DNA of 64,000 nt from Malania oleifera. Lineage: Eukaryota; Streptophyta; Magnoliopsida; Santalales; Ximeniaceae. The stretch lies in the NCBI RefSeq assembly GCF_029873635.1, contig NC_080417.1, forward strand, positions 31,050,214 through 31,114,213, read 5' to 3'. Below the pieces are notes generated by a model. The model ran no database searches. It saw only the letters and a program-made list of their open reading frames with translations, and was not told the DNA's origin. Positions 48,870 through 64,000 of the stretch are shown here, piece by piece. Made by a program: the position numbers and the translations under genes. Position 1 is the stretch's first letter. Every line of letters begins with the position of its first letter.

Positions 48870-48871
<2 letters not shown>
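47617..48871. other. AT-rich intergenic DNA upstream of the P450 gene
   Basis: No coding frame, repeat family or RNA gene was recognised. This is the candidate distal promoter region of the CYP90B1-like gene. Confidence 0.5.

Positions 48872-48931
<60 letters not shown>
48872..48931. repeat. (TA)n microsatellite, about 60 bp
   Basis: A perfect TA run about 200 bp upstream of the TATA box of the P450 gene. ORFs on both strands across it are artefacts of the repeat. Confidence 0.95.
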
Positions 48932-48937
<6 letters not shown>

Positions 48938-49133
48938 TGGCGGTCGTCCTCACCCGTCACACACACCCGTCACTCTAGAATACCTCTAACTTATCTGTAA
49001 AGCCGAAACGATGTCATTATTGGACAGAAGCCATTATTTTATTAAAAAATATATAATTTTGGAGAAGTATAGGAAAAAAAAAATTCAAATTTTTTTTAAT
49101 TGGTATATTCGCTAAAGGACAGAAAAAGAAGCC

Positions 49134-49140
49134 TATAAAA
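49134..49140 (+). promoter_or_regulatory. TATA box of the CYP90B1-like gene
   Basis: TATAAAA within 'gcctataaaaaggc', 274 bp before the ATG. The predicted start would fall near 49165, giving a roughly 240-base leader with GA-rich stretches (49260-49290) and no upstream ATG. I saw no CGTG(T/C)G brassinosteroid-response element between 48700 and the ATG; E-box-like CAGCTG (48730) and CATTTG (48743) are present but weak evidence. Confidence 0.7.
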
Positions 49141-49392
49141 AGGCTTACAGGGTTCAAAGCTTCCATTAAGTTTTTGGTTTCTTCGAAACCACTGCTTAAG
49201 CGCCTTTATAACGCCCCAGAAAACGAAAGTTCCATTTTCCAAACTGAATATTTACACAGGGAGAGAGAGAGTTTATCAGAGAGAGAAAAAGTTGATTTTT
49301 GATTTCATTCTGTTTGCAACAAAGCAATTACGAGAAGCAACAAACAATCTGTGAGCAAAAGCGAAGGGTAGAGAATCTCAGTCAGCTGGTAG

Positions 49393-54574
<5,182 letters not shown>

Positions 54575-55190
54575 TTCTCTCTCTGTTTCTCCATCAGTCT
54601 CTCTACTGGGTTTGCATTGTATGGCGTACGTGTACGTAGGTGCACGCATGAAGACGAAGGCCATAGATAGATAGATAGATAGATAAATTAATATTTAATT
54701 AATCAATTAGAGTTTTCACAGGTGTAGGTGATGAGGTAGTGTAGTTTCTTTTTCTTTTTCTTTTTGTGAATTTTACTGCGTAGGTTGTCATTCATATGAA
54801 TTATTATTATTTTGAAGAAAAGGGAAGATAAATACAAAAAGATTTTTATTAGGAGTACTACTACATGTTTATCCTTTTCTTTTTTCTTTTTCTTTTTTAA
54901 ATTCTCCTCCCTCTCAATATTGTAAATCTTAGACCTCCTCCCCTCTCTTATTTGAGGGACTTTGGATGTCCAGTAATTGATTATTCGATTATATTTGAAA
55001 TGGTTTCACTTTTTTCCCACTTTGCTTACTTCAACATTCACTCTCTCTCTCTCTCTCTCTCTTAAAGCATAGTTTCTCCCAAACATTTGTGCATTCATAG
55101 TTTGGTTCATAATGCCTTTTAATATTTTGAAAATGTGATACTCGTAAATAAATTATTTTAAATTTAATGGGGTAATGACGAGTAATCTAA
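54575..55190. other. 3' flank of the CYP90B1-like gene
   Basis: Contains the likely 3' UTR, a GATA microsatellite (about 54664-54685) and a CT run (55040-55062). No perfect AATAAA signal stands out close to the stop, and no other gene is seen. Confidence 0.5.
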
Positions 55191-55680
55191 CATCTTTTGT
55201 AGATAAATAATTTTCATAAAATATAGAAATCTCATCCTCCTATGGTTTGAATATGATGAAAATTGCATAAATTTCTTCGAAACTAGATGGTCGCCACCAT
55301 TTTAGTCAATTGCTCAACTGAACCTTACCACCGCGTCTTATGTGCCTCGAATTGCATTCTACGTGCCTCCAAACCAATCCTACCTCACATGTCTTGACCC
55401 TATTCGAATCCATCTTCCAAGCATAGATGATCCGCCTCGACTTTTTCTATAATATCACTCACCCATAGTTACAAACCGGCGGCTCTGATACCAATTGTTA
55501 GCATCGAAGGAGTCCATGGGTAGCCTTGATACACATGAGTGAGCACCAACTTGATCTAAAAACTCAAACTTATTAAGTCTTGGACCCAAACATGCATGTA
55601 TATAAGGTTCCATTATTCACTCAATTTTTTCAATGAGCGAGGGGTAAACTTACAAGTGAAATCCTCAATAGTGTATATCA
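55191..55680 (-). mobile_element. LTR-retrotransposon relic with PBS
   Basis: GCTCTGATACCA at 55482-55493 is the complement of the initiator tRNA-Met PBS. Two bases later, at 55496, comes TGTTAGCATCG, matching an LTR edge on the minus strand; the arrangement is the same as in S3. Leader-like sequence extends left to about 55190. No gag or second LTR was found, so this could be a small non-autonomous (TRIM-like) element or a truncated copy. Confidence 0.45.
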
Positions 55681-56748
55681 ATAAAAAGGTATTATGATGC
55701 TTAAAGTTTTAAGAATGGATTGAATTCGATACATAAAATTAGTAGATTTTTGTACTAAAAATATGATTACACATCAAGTAATTAATAATAATCTTGTTGA
55801 AATATATATATCTATCATGTATAATTTGTTTTTATTAAATTAAATATTAACACGGTCATTTCTCATACATTCTTAAAAATTTTATTACGAGAATTGAACA
55901 AAAATATTCTCACACGACCACGTCATTTCAAGAATAAAATTTATAAAAATGTAAAAAAGAAAAAATGATTGCACATGGATGTTTATTTGGTCACGGGTTG
56001 CTTTATAAATATTTCTGTATATGGAGATGGAGGGAGGTGGGAAAGATTAATGAGTGAGGTAAAAATCTCTTCAATTTAATTACTACAGCCGACCCTATCT
56101 TATATTATATATAATTCACTTTGCCACGCTTAAAAACTATAATCTTTTTTTAGAGAGCATATTTAATTTACGATGCATTGAATAATGCAGAAGACAGAAG
56201 GCACGAGGGAGGGGTGGCTAGCTATGGTATACCCACTTAGCCCTACGCAAAATGCCATTCCATAAAAAAGCATTACAAGTTTTAGGACCTAAAAAGAATT
56301 TATTAATGGCTCTTGCTCATGCCTATTTAGGAATTATTCTATTTGCCTGGTAGCTGTTTTTTGGCACACCTTTATTAAATTATTATTATTATTTTTTAAA
56401 CTCTTCCCTAACCTTTAAATTACTAGCTACTAATCAGCATTGTTTTTTTTTTTTTTTTCCCCCATTGAGCAAGCATTTTTGGAATTTTGTACGAAACGTT
56501 TTCAACCATTAGAATTTGGAGTTTTCATGTTGAAGGGTTTCAAATTATTTAAACGTTATATGCTCTCATATTTTTGTTTTGGGATTGGTATGAACAATTC
56601 TCGCAATGGGAATGAACCACAAGTAGGTGTGGATTATATGGCGCCCAAGAGAGATGGTAAATTATTGCATGATAAAGATCTTCACAGATTTAAGCAATCA
56701 AAAGAATATTGCAGCACATAAAATCAAATAGTTAAGCACAACCAAGTT
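55681..56748. other. Unassigned AT-rich DNA
   Basis: A 93-codon open frame at 56440-56721 begins in a poly-T run and shows no domain, so it is not called a gene. Nothing else was recognised. Confidence 0.4.
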
Positions 56749-56818
56749 ATAATGGTTCGATCAATAATGTGATACATCCGCTCATAATGGTTCGATCAAT
56801 AATGTGATACATCCGCTC
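56749..56818. repeat. Perfect 35-bp tandem duplication
   Basis: Two identical 35-bp copies (56749-56783 and 56784-56818) containing 'ggttcgatcaataatgtgat'. Perfect identity points to a recent event. Confidence 0.9.
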
Positions 56819-57506
56819 TACAAGTAACAAGTTAAGAACTCACTATAATAAAAAAGTAAAAAAAAAAATGTAGAAATATTTTTTTAAGTATAAGACTGTT
56901 AAATTAGAAAGGCTTCACTCAAGTCATGTTTGAAGAAGCTTTAACAATCTTCCAAACCAGGTAGAAACCTAGTCGGGCCAAAAAGGTACTAACAAATTGT
57001 GCTAAAGAACACTAGGACTACCTGTCTTTAAGGATTAAAAAACTTTAGATAACGCTTCTAGTATATCATATTGCATATGTCTTATGTTTCGTCTTGCTCA
57101 TGAAGACCATGTGCAAATTTATTGGTGCAACCAACCAACCAAGTTAATGCAATAATTTAAATTTGGAGCTTTGAAACTCAAAGGGCAAAGCATGCTTTAC
57201 ATGAGACAACAAGAAATCAATTATTTCAAGACTCGACAACTATAGTCAATGTACAAGAAAGAAATTTTAAATTCAAATTTAGAGTAATGGGAACACAAAG
57301 AACAGCACATGCTGCTATCATAGACAGTGAAAGAGCATAATATTAAAAACCAATAACCATAGTTAATTTATAAGTAGTTAACTAAATACACTCAAATTAA
57401 GATATAATACCCATGTCGATGCTAAATAATTATAATTAACAGAATTTCAATAGCAACCAAATCATTCTCTGAATTTTCAGACAACAAACACAAAATAGGA
57501 GTATTA

Positions 57507-57716
57507 GAGAACAGATTCTCTTACTGCATTTAAGAAGGTACTTTGTGTTTATTGAAAGTATGACGTGTATTTGTAGGAGAACAAATTTACTTACTACATC
57601 TATTGGAACTATTTTGTGTCTATCAAAAGTATGATGTGTCTATTAGAGAATAGATGCACTTACTGCGTCTATAGAAGATATTTTGAGTCTAATGGGAGTA
57701 TGACGTGTTTATTCAG
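57507..57716. repeat. 70-bp tandem repeat, three diverged units
   Basis: Units at 57507-57576, 57577-57646 and 57647-57716 share 'gagaacag', 'cttactgc', 'tttgtgt' and 'agtatgacgtgt' at fixed spacing of 70 bp. Confidence 0.85.
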
Positions 57717-58294
57717 AGTTTAATGAAGAAAACAAGCAAACTCAAATCTTATTATCAAACACATTCAATCATAAGATATAGTACAATTCTAATATTTTGA
57801 AGATTATCAAACAAACTTATTATAATAATACAAGCACACAAGGTGTTTCATAGTAAATTTCATGAGAATTTTATTTTTTGATCAAATTGTCCTCAGTATT
57901 TTGGCTAGATAAGCAATAATATTTCATAATATTATTACACGCTATTATTAAATTTCAATAATAAACTATTAACGATAAAAAATTTTAGGATGTGCATTTA
58001 ATTAAGTACATATTTGAGTAGATTTTTTAGCTAAAGTATAATTATTTTATGTATTGTTTCTCTTAAATACATGTTTTTAGTAGATTTTTGTACCAAAATT
58101 GCAATTATTTACCTATAGTCTAAAAAGCTTCCAAGAGTTGGCTCAAACACACAAGAGCAAGCTACAAGGTTTTCTAGTGCTATGAGGTTTTTGAGTTTGA
58201 ATTCACATAAAAGTCAATTCTTGATTTACCAAGAGGGAGCTATGGGTTGGTCACATCTTTCCCTAGTTTTGATACCATGAAGGAGAGTCCGAAG

Positions 58295-58861
58295 CAAGGT
58301 TTTAAAACTCAGACCGGACCGGCCGATCCAACCCAATCAAACTGGAACTGGCCATTATACTGGTCTAATCATATTAAAGAATAAAAAATTTCAAGAATTG
58401 ACATCAACCTAATAGAACTCGAACAACTCAGTCTGAACCGGTAGAATGTAACCACTATGCCACCAATGTTTATTTTAAGGATAAAAAAAAAAAACTTTTG
58501 AAGCTATCAAGTAAAATCCTTAATCTATGATTAAGATTTTGAATGCAAAATTTTTAAACTTAGAAAAAAAAAATGTGTCATAAAATTTATATTTAATTTT
58601 ATTCAAGTGCATAAAAATTGATATATATGAAATATGAAATTCATTCATAAACACAAACTTAAAGTAAATTTTAATTAGATCAAACAATTTCTCACACTTA
58701 CTTTATATTAACTATTGCTAACTAATGATAATTAATATAATCACCATCACCATTAAATTCTCTTGATGATATATATCACTAGTTCCACCACCGGATCAAC
58801 TGGTCTGACCGATCCAGTGACTTTGCCGGGTTTGATCATCGGTCCAATTTTTAGAACTTTG
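58295..58861. mobile_element. hAT-like MITE 2
   Basis: 567 bp with termini CAAGGTTTTAAAACTC and (complement) CAAAGTTCTAAAAATT. Flanks GTCCGAAG (58287-58294) and GTCTGAAG (58862-58869) match at 7 of 8 positions, as expected of a hAT 8-bp target duplication. The subterminal regions are rich in 'accggaccggcc / ggtctgaccgatcc'. Related to MITE 1. Confidence 0.7.
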
Positions 58862-58975
58862 GTCTGAAGGGTTTCTTTGGGTTAGAATTTTGACAGCTCA
58901 GAAAAAGAAAAATTCTAAAAACAAAATCCACTGGCTGCTTATGAAAATTAAGAAATTGTCTGCTTCAGAAAGAGC

Positions 58976-59120
58976 AACGAGACAGAGTGGGCTGTAACCG
59001 GAGGTTATGGAGAACTGGGCCCCCAACACGAGGAAGGATTAATGGTAGAGTGGGCCGGGCTCAGGCCCACAATGACTGCTGAACATTTCTCAAGAAGGGA
59101 ACAGCGCCGGCCCGGCTCAG
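58976..59120. promoter_or_regulatory. Cluster of TGGGCC/GGCCCA motifs
   Basis: Motifs at 59016, 59051 and 59064 (site II-like, bound by TCP factors in plant promoters) lie in a short GC-rich patch. A 64-codon frame at 59042-59236 follows but shows no domain. No gene downstream could be confirmed, so promoter function is speculative. Confidence 0.25.
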
Positions 59121-59339
59121 ACGTGACGCGACAGCAGCTGCTTCTGAGCCTTCCTCTGTTCCAACTTGCACTCTACGTGCGTGTCCATGGAGAAAAAGTA
59201 ATTTATTCCAAATTTGACTATTTATTTTTGTTATAGGGATAATATTCTTCTCAAAGCAATACTATGAAATGATAAAAATCTAGCAAAACCAATTTAATAA
59301 TGAAGGTGAATGCAAGAAATTTCCTTCTCCATCGCCAAG

Positions 59340-59666
59340 TAGGGGTGTATAATCGGTTGAATTCTCGGTTAATTTGGTTAAATCTAGTTAACCGAATAAA
59401 ATTATAATTAATTATGAAAAAAAATATGATTGTATAATTTATATGCTTTCAATATAACTTTATAATTTATATTTAATTATTAATTAATTACATAATTCGG
59501 TTAAATTGGTTAACCGAAATTCACTTTCTTCATAACCAAATTGAAAATGGAACAGCCGAATTTACCAAATTATAAAGTCAAACAAAATTGAAGTAAAAAT
59601 TAATCGAACCAAACCAATCGAATTTGGTCGGTTAATTCAATTAAAACCGAATTATGCTTGTCCCTA
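59340..59666. mobile_element. hAT-like MITE 3 (different family)
   Basis: 327 bp with termini TAGGGGTGTATAATCGG and (complement) TAGGGACAAGCATAATTCGG. Subterminal 'ggttaaccgaa' motifs occur in both orientations. Flanks TCGCCAAG (59332-59339) and CCTCCAAG (59667-59674) match at 6 of 8. The interior is AT-rich and non-coding. Confidence 0.65.
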
Positions 59667-59674
59667 CCTCCAAG

Positions 59675-60370
59675 AAAAGGAGATTGAAAAGAAAATTCAA
59701 AAATATATTTTCACGACAATGTCTATTTGATTATGTAAAGTTGGTCAAAGAAAGTGTCTATATTAATTTTTCCCTATATGATTGTATGCTGTGTTACTAC
59801 TATTGATCTTATAATTAAAAAAGTTTTTGATTTTAGGTTTAGGGAGAGAAATATTAAAACTTATTTAATTGTGTAAATTATTATTTTTTTTAATAAAATT
59901 AAAGGCAACTTTTTTCTTCCCAGTCTACCTAAATTAAATTATACCAAAGAATTAGGATAAATCCAATAAGACATAATTAAAGACTAAAAAAAATTTAAAA
60001 TGTGCATGATTATCTAAGCTCATAATTTTTGTAGGTAGTAGCATAGATATTATTCCAACACTATTTGTGATGTCTTTTAGTAGTTAGAAAGATCAGAGTG
60101 CTTTCAAAAATAGCAAGCACAACAAACTTAAAAGACACAAATTTAGGCAAAAAAATGTATGGACAAATGTTCAACCAAAGTTTTAGTCATGGATGAAAAT
60201 GAAAACAATTAGGTTAGGAGATCCAAAGTTGGCATAGGAACAAACAAATATTGTCAAATTATTTTCTTTGATGAAAGATCACATATGGTCGGATAACAAA
60301 AACCTAGGGTTTAAGAGTTTTTTTCACAAATATTAAGATTTGCGCAACTATCAATGGCCTCATTTCTTAA
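59675..60370. other. Unassigned AT-rich DNA
   Basis: No gene or repeat was recognised. Confidence 0.4.
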
Positions 60371-60429
60371 ATGCAACTTCCTAGATATATATATATTCTA
60401 GCATCAATCTTCTCTCTTCAACAAATTAA

Positions 60430-61108
60430 AGGTGGTAACCGGAATGATTGGGTTAAAAGGAAGCATTTTGAGATTATGGCTGAGTTCGTGATGTTTTCTG
60501 AAATGACGATTCTAAGGATTCAGGGTGGAAAAAATGAAGATCAGTTGGATGGAATGTCTTTTGATGGCGATTGCAACGTGTATTGTGATTCTGAGTGTGA
60601 GTCCGAAGGGATTCATCCTGTTGAGAAGGAGAAATCCACTGGAGTCGCTTCCGTTTCTGTTGGAGGCAAAAGCCTGTGGTTCTGGCACTCACCCACCAGT
60701 TGTTCGACGAAATGGCACTAAGGAATTGGAAAGCATGTTTGCACCAAAGGACGCAACCATTGATTGTCCATATGCTCCTAGTAGCTCCGGAAAGGATGGT
60801 TTAGAATCGAGGCCTTTGGGGGATGGAGTTGCTACTGGTTGTTCTGGTAAAGCCATCACCCCACCAGCTACTCGTACAATTGTCTCTAAGGGTTGTGGAA
60901 GCTCATTTGTTGCAATGGCTGGGCGTGGCAGTAGGCACTGATGTGCTAATGCGCCAAGTGTTTGTCAGAATGCCACAACAGGAGGAGTGAAAGAATTCTT
61001 CATGAAAGGGAACAAGAAGGTGTCGTGGTGGGCTGAATTGTTTGCTAAGAACAGACATCAAGAGAATTGTGGTGCCCCCCCTATCTTTGATTCGCATAAT
61101 TTTTGATT
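60430..61108 (+). pseudogene. LINE ORF1-like or related retroelement fragment (frameshifted)
   Basis: Coding-like GC content in an AT-rich setting. One frame (60430-60720) gives FEIMAEFVMFSEMTILRIQGG and an acidic CNVYCDSECESEG segment. A second frame, entered near 60680, runs KSLWF/ACGSGTHPPVVRRNGTK through VAMAGRGSRH, a stop, then KKVSWWAELFAKNRHQENCG and FDSHNF before a stop near 61106. A 'SWAxLFxxNR' motif occurs at the front of DUF4283-type ORF1 proteins of plant LINEs, which suggests the call; no RT was found. Confidence is low because the family match is from memory of a short motif. Confidence 0.3.
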
Positions 61109-61110
61109 TG

Positions 61111-64000
61111 CAGAAACAACAATAAATCTACCTCCACGCACATTCTTGCACCCATAACCCTAGTTTGGTTAAGCGTAGCATTGTCAGTTCCTGATATCGA
61201 TCAAACCTCATGGCTAGAATTTGTAAACAATCATGCCTGCCCATGTGCATCTGAAGAGCAAGGAGAAATAACCATTAAGGGGCTAAGGATGGTTCCTGCT
61301 TCATATTGAAATCCTTCTCTATCGAAAAAGGCGAAACGAAAATTCAGCCAAAATTCTTCCTTCACAAGACCATTCATGAAGAAAATCTTGTTCATTATTC
61401 ATCTGAACCAGTACGTAAAAATCATCTATAAAACTAACAGAAGGGATTTTCGAAAGATTCCATCACTATATGATATTCAAACGGATAACGTCAATGGATG
61501 GCCTAGAGTGTAAGAATTTCAAAGCCACTTTGTTCATCTCAGCCTAAGAGAAAATGAATCCAATATCTCCATCTGATTAATTATTCTATTTCTAAGATGG
61601 TACCATCTAACACTATATATATATCAAAGGCTGCAGTACCTTTGATATAACTGCTGCCTTCCAATTTTTATTTTCATTTCTGGGCCGAGCTCCATGGGCC
61701 AAGCAAAGAAAAAGGGAAGATGGGCTGAACTCAATGGGCCAATTATATGGATTCTTTAGGACCCGTTTTGGAACTTATAAAATATTACAGAAAAAAAATA
61801 TATCATAAAATTATCATTTTTACATTTGATTATAAAAAAAAAAAAAAAACAATGAGAAAGGAAATAAAAAATATATTAAATTTTAAAAAAAAATTTACAC
61901 ATCATTAATAATTAGTTTTTTCTAATTTTTAGTCATATTAAAACAAGCTTCCATTTTTTATAGCATTTAATAGAGAATAAAAATATAAGACAAAATATAT
62001 TTCCTCATCATTTTTCTTTCCTTTTCCCACACAAAACCATTGATTCAAATGGACTTGAAAGTTTTTAGAATTTTTGAAAAAAAAATCTATACGTAATTTG
62101 ACATTCTATATTTATTTTTTAGATTAAAAGTCACTAGCCATTTTATGGTTCAACAATAAACATAAGCCTCTCTTAAAGTTTTAAATATCACATAGGGCCA
62201 ATTTTTTGAAATTTGACTGAAAGATGTGAACCTCCCATAAAATTTCAAATAAATCTCTAGGATTTTTCACATAATTTGATTTTTTGGAGACTTATACCCA
62301 TAGTAATTTGGAATTAAGTTTAGAAAGGCGGTATAAATGTTTTAAAAATCAAATGACAATGGAGATCTTAAAAAAATTTGAAACCTTAGGAGAGTTTTAA
62401 GAAAATTTTGAAATCTCAAGTAGATTATCGTCTTTTGGTCAAATCTCGAGAGAGATTAACATCTTTTCTCCTTTTCAATATACTAAATAATAATTTTTTT
62501 TACACATTTATTTTTTTTAAAAAAAAGTTAATAAGTAAAGGGAATAAATTCATCATTTTATTGTATAAAAATAACTAAATGGCAACATTTTTTGTGCCCT
62601 AGTAAGAATTTAAAATTTTACTTCAAATCAGCTGGGCCTAAAAAATATGTAATTTAAAATTTTCAATTTTAAAAAATAAATACACTAATTAACGGATGCT
62701 TAAGTGTCCGATTAAATGATATGTAATAACAAAATAATAAGTTTAAATATTTAAACAAATTTTGAAAGTTAAGCTTTTGATTAGACGCTTCCCTACATTG
62801 GGAGCATGAATTTTAAACCTTAGATTTAGATTTGGATAAATTTTGAACAAATTTTAGTACAATATTATATTACGATTTATCTAAATCCAACAAAAATTCA
62901 AATTTAAATTTTCTCCAAACATAAAATTACAGTAATTTTAATTTAAACTTATTGTTATATTGTGCCAAATTTTGTTCTTCAATGCCTAACTTTGCTCTAA
63001 ATTACGAAATTTTTCAGATCTCATGAACAATAAGATAATTCACAAGTTTTCGACCGAGAGTCTTATGAATGTGGATCATGGTGAATTTCTTATGCACGTT
63101 CTAACTTCTTAAGAGTGTACCACATCTACTAGACTGCTATGTTTGCCAGACATTAGTTGTCCCGAATTTCTAGGTGCTGTATATTTAAGGCCCAGCATCT
63201 AGATTTGTTGTAGTAGTTAGATATGTTGAAATTCATCTTATTTTTGGTTTGAAGATTCCTTAATACTACTGTCGAGGAATCATCAGGCATCAATTTATAG
63301 TTGAATGAAGAAAATGTATCACTAGGGTATATATATATTATAGTCAAACCCATGCTTCAAAACTAAACTTGAACTTGAATATGTATTAACGATGCCTTAT
63401 CTGTAAATAAATATTGACAAAAATATAACACGACCCCAAGAGCCCTGAAATAATCCTAAATTTCTTTTATTGATGTATATATATTTTGCCACATGAACTA
63501 TCCATAAATTCCTTTTATTAATGATTTTCAATTTTCTTTCTTGTAATTTTGAAATGTTATTCATTAGGACATTTATTGTGCTTGAATTAGGATATATCAT
63601 TCTCAATCTCATTTTCACCTTACCCTAATCCCGACGGTCCAAATAAAAATATAAACTTTAGTCATTCAAATATTCACGTAGAACATGCCTCAAACGTCAA
63701 AGTTTGAACCATGTTTATTGAAAGCGGTGAAAGAGATAGGAGATATTTCATATTGTATAGTCAAAATTCATTATGGATTTCTAATTAATTAAAAAAAAAT
63801 CAATATAAAAATAAAATAAAAATAAATAAATAAATAAAATTTATCACCTATTTTATTTTTTTTAAAGAGGCCACCTATTTATTTTCTTTATCTCCATTTT
63901 TTAATTTTTAATTTTTATTCCACTTTTACAATATTTCATTCAACGACAGGATATATATATATATATAGTACAAAATAAATACGCGCCGACACCCATTATT
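61111..64000. other. AT-rich intergenic DNA to window end
   Basis: No gene was recognised. Three TGGGCC motifs lie at 61681, 61695 and 61735. Short poly-A/T runs and a small (TA)n run at 63951-63967 are present. Confidence 0.5.

Noticed and set aside
48740-49000. Open frames on both strands upstream of DWF4
   Set aside because: Generated by the (TA)n run (alternating Ile-Tyr).
56440-56721. A 93-codon ORF starting in a poly-T run
   Set aside because: No recognised domain, weak start, and surrounding sequence gives no gene structure.

Overview
This is a repeat-rich plant nuclear window with one clear host gene. The organism is an angiosperm, probably a eudicot: the intact gene is a eudicot-like brassinosteroid P450 with short AT-rich GT-AG introns, and almost everything else is plant LTR retrotransposons (Ty3/gypsy Tekay-type, Ty1/copia), a CACTA end and hAT-like MITEs. 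No bacterial or viral genes, tRNA, rRNA or CRISPR were seen. The species cannot be named from the sequence.

Layout. 1-4.7 kb: large-LTR copia copies (here 'family S', minus strand) and a 0.5 kb inverted repeat built from a coiled-coil gene fragment. 4.7-9.7 kb: poorly conserved DNA ending in a CACTA subterminal repeat array. 9.7-12.2 kb: a minus-strand family S copia 5' end (gag, PBS, LTR). 12.2-47.1 kb: a deep nest. A copia element ('X') is split into an RT half (12.2-12.8 kb) and an RNase H half plus 3' LTR (46.2-47.1 kb). Inside it sit an LTR ('G', flanked by CACAT), a gypsy element with 'family C' LTRs, two further family C solo LTRs, two nearly complete Tekay-type gypsy elements (A, 15059-24214; B, 31835-40687) and a family S solo LTR (26951-29158). 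Six insertions have exact or near-exact 5-bp target duplications (GTGCC, ATATC, GTATG, GATGT, GATTT, GCATG), so order can be read. About 4 kb of this nest was then duplicated in tandem (23981-30141 and 30142-43209), and each copy later took a different insertion; the empty site for one of them is still present in the other copy.

47.1-64 kb is lower in LTR elements. It holds a complete eight-exon CYP90B1/DWF4-type gene (49408-54574), the C-22 hydroxylase step of brassinosteroid synthesis, with a TATA box, a CT/GA-rich leader and an unusually long last intron (2.85 kb) that contains a GC-rich patch with promoter-like motifs. Downstream are hAT-type MITEs, short tandem repeats, an LTR-element relic and a broken LINE-ORF1-like fragment.

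The retroelement genes are all broken by stops, frameshifts and lost catalytic residues. Non-coding features stand out: arrays of short GTCGAC-centred palindromes in the U3 of both copia and gypsy LTRs, the tandem duplication with its empty site, and the long hairpin near the left end.
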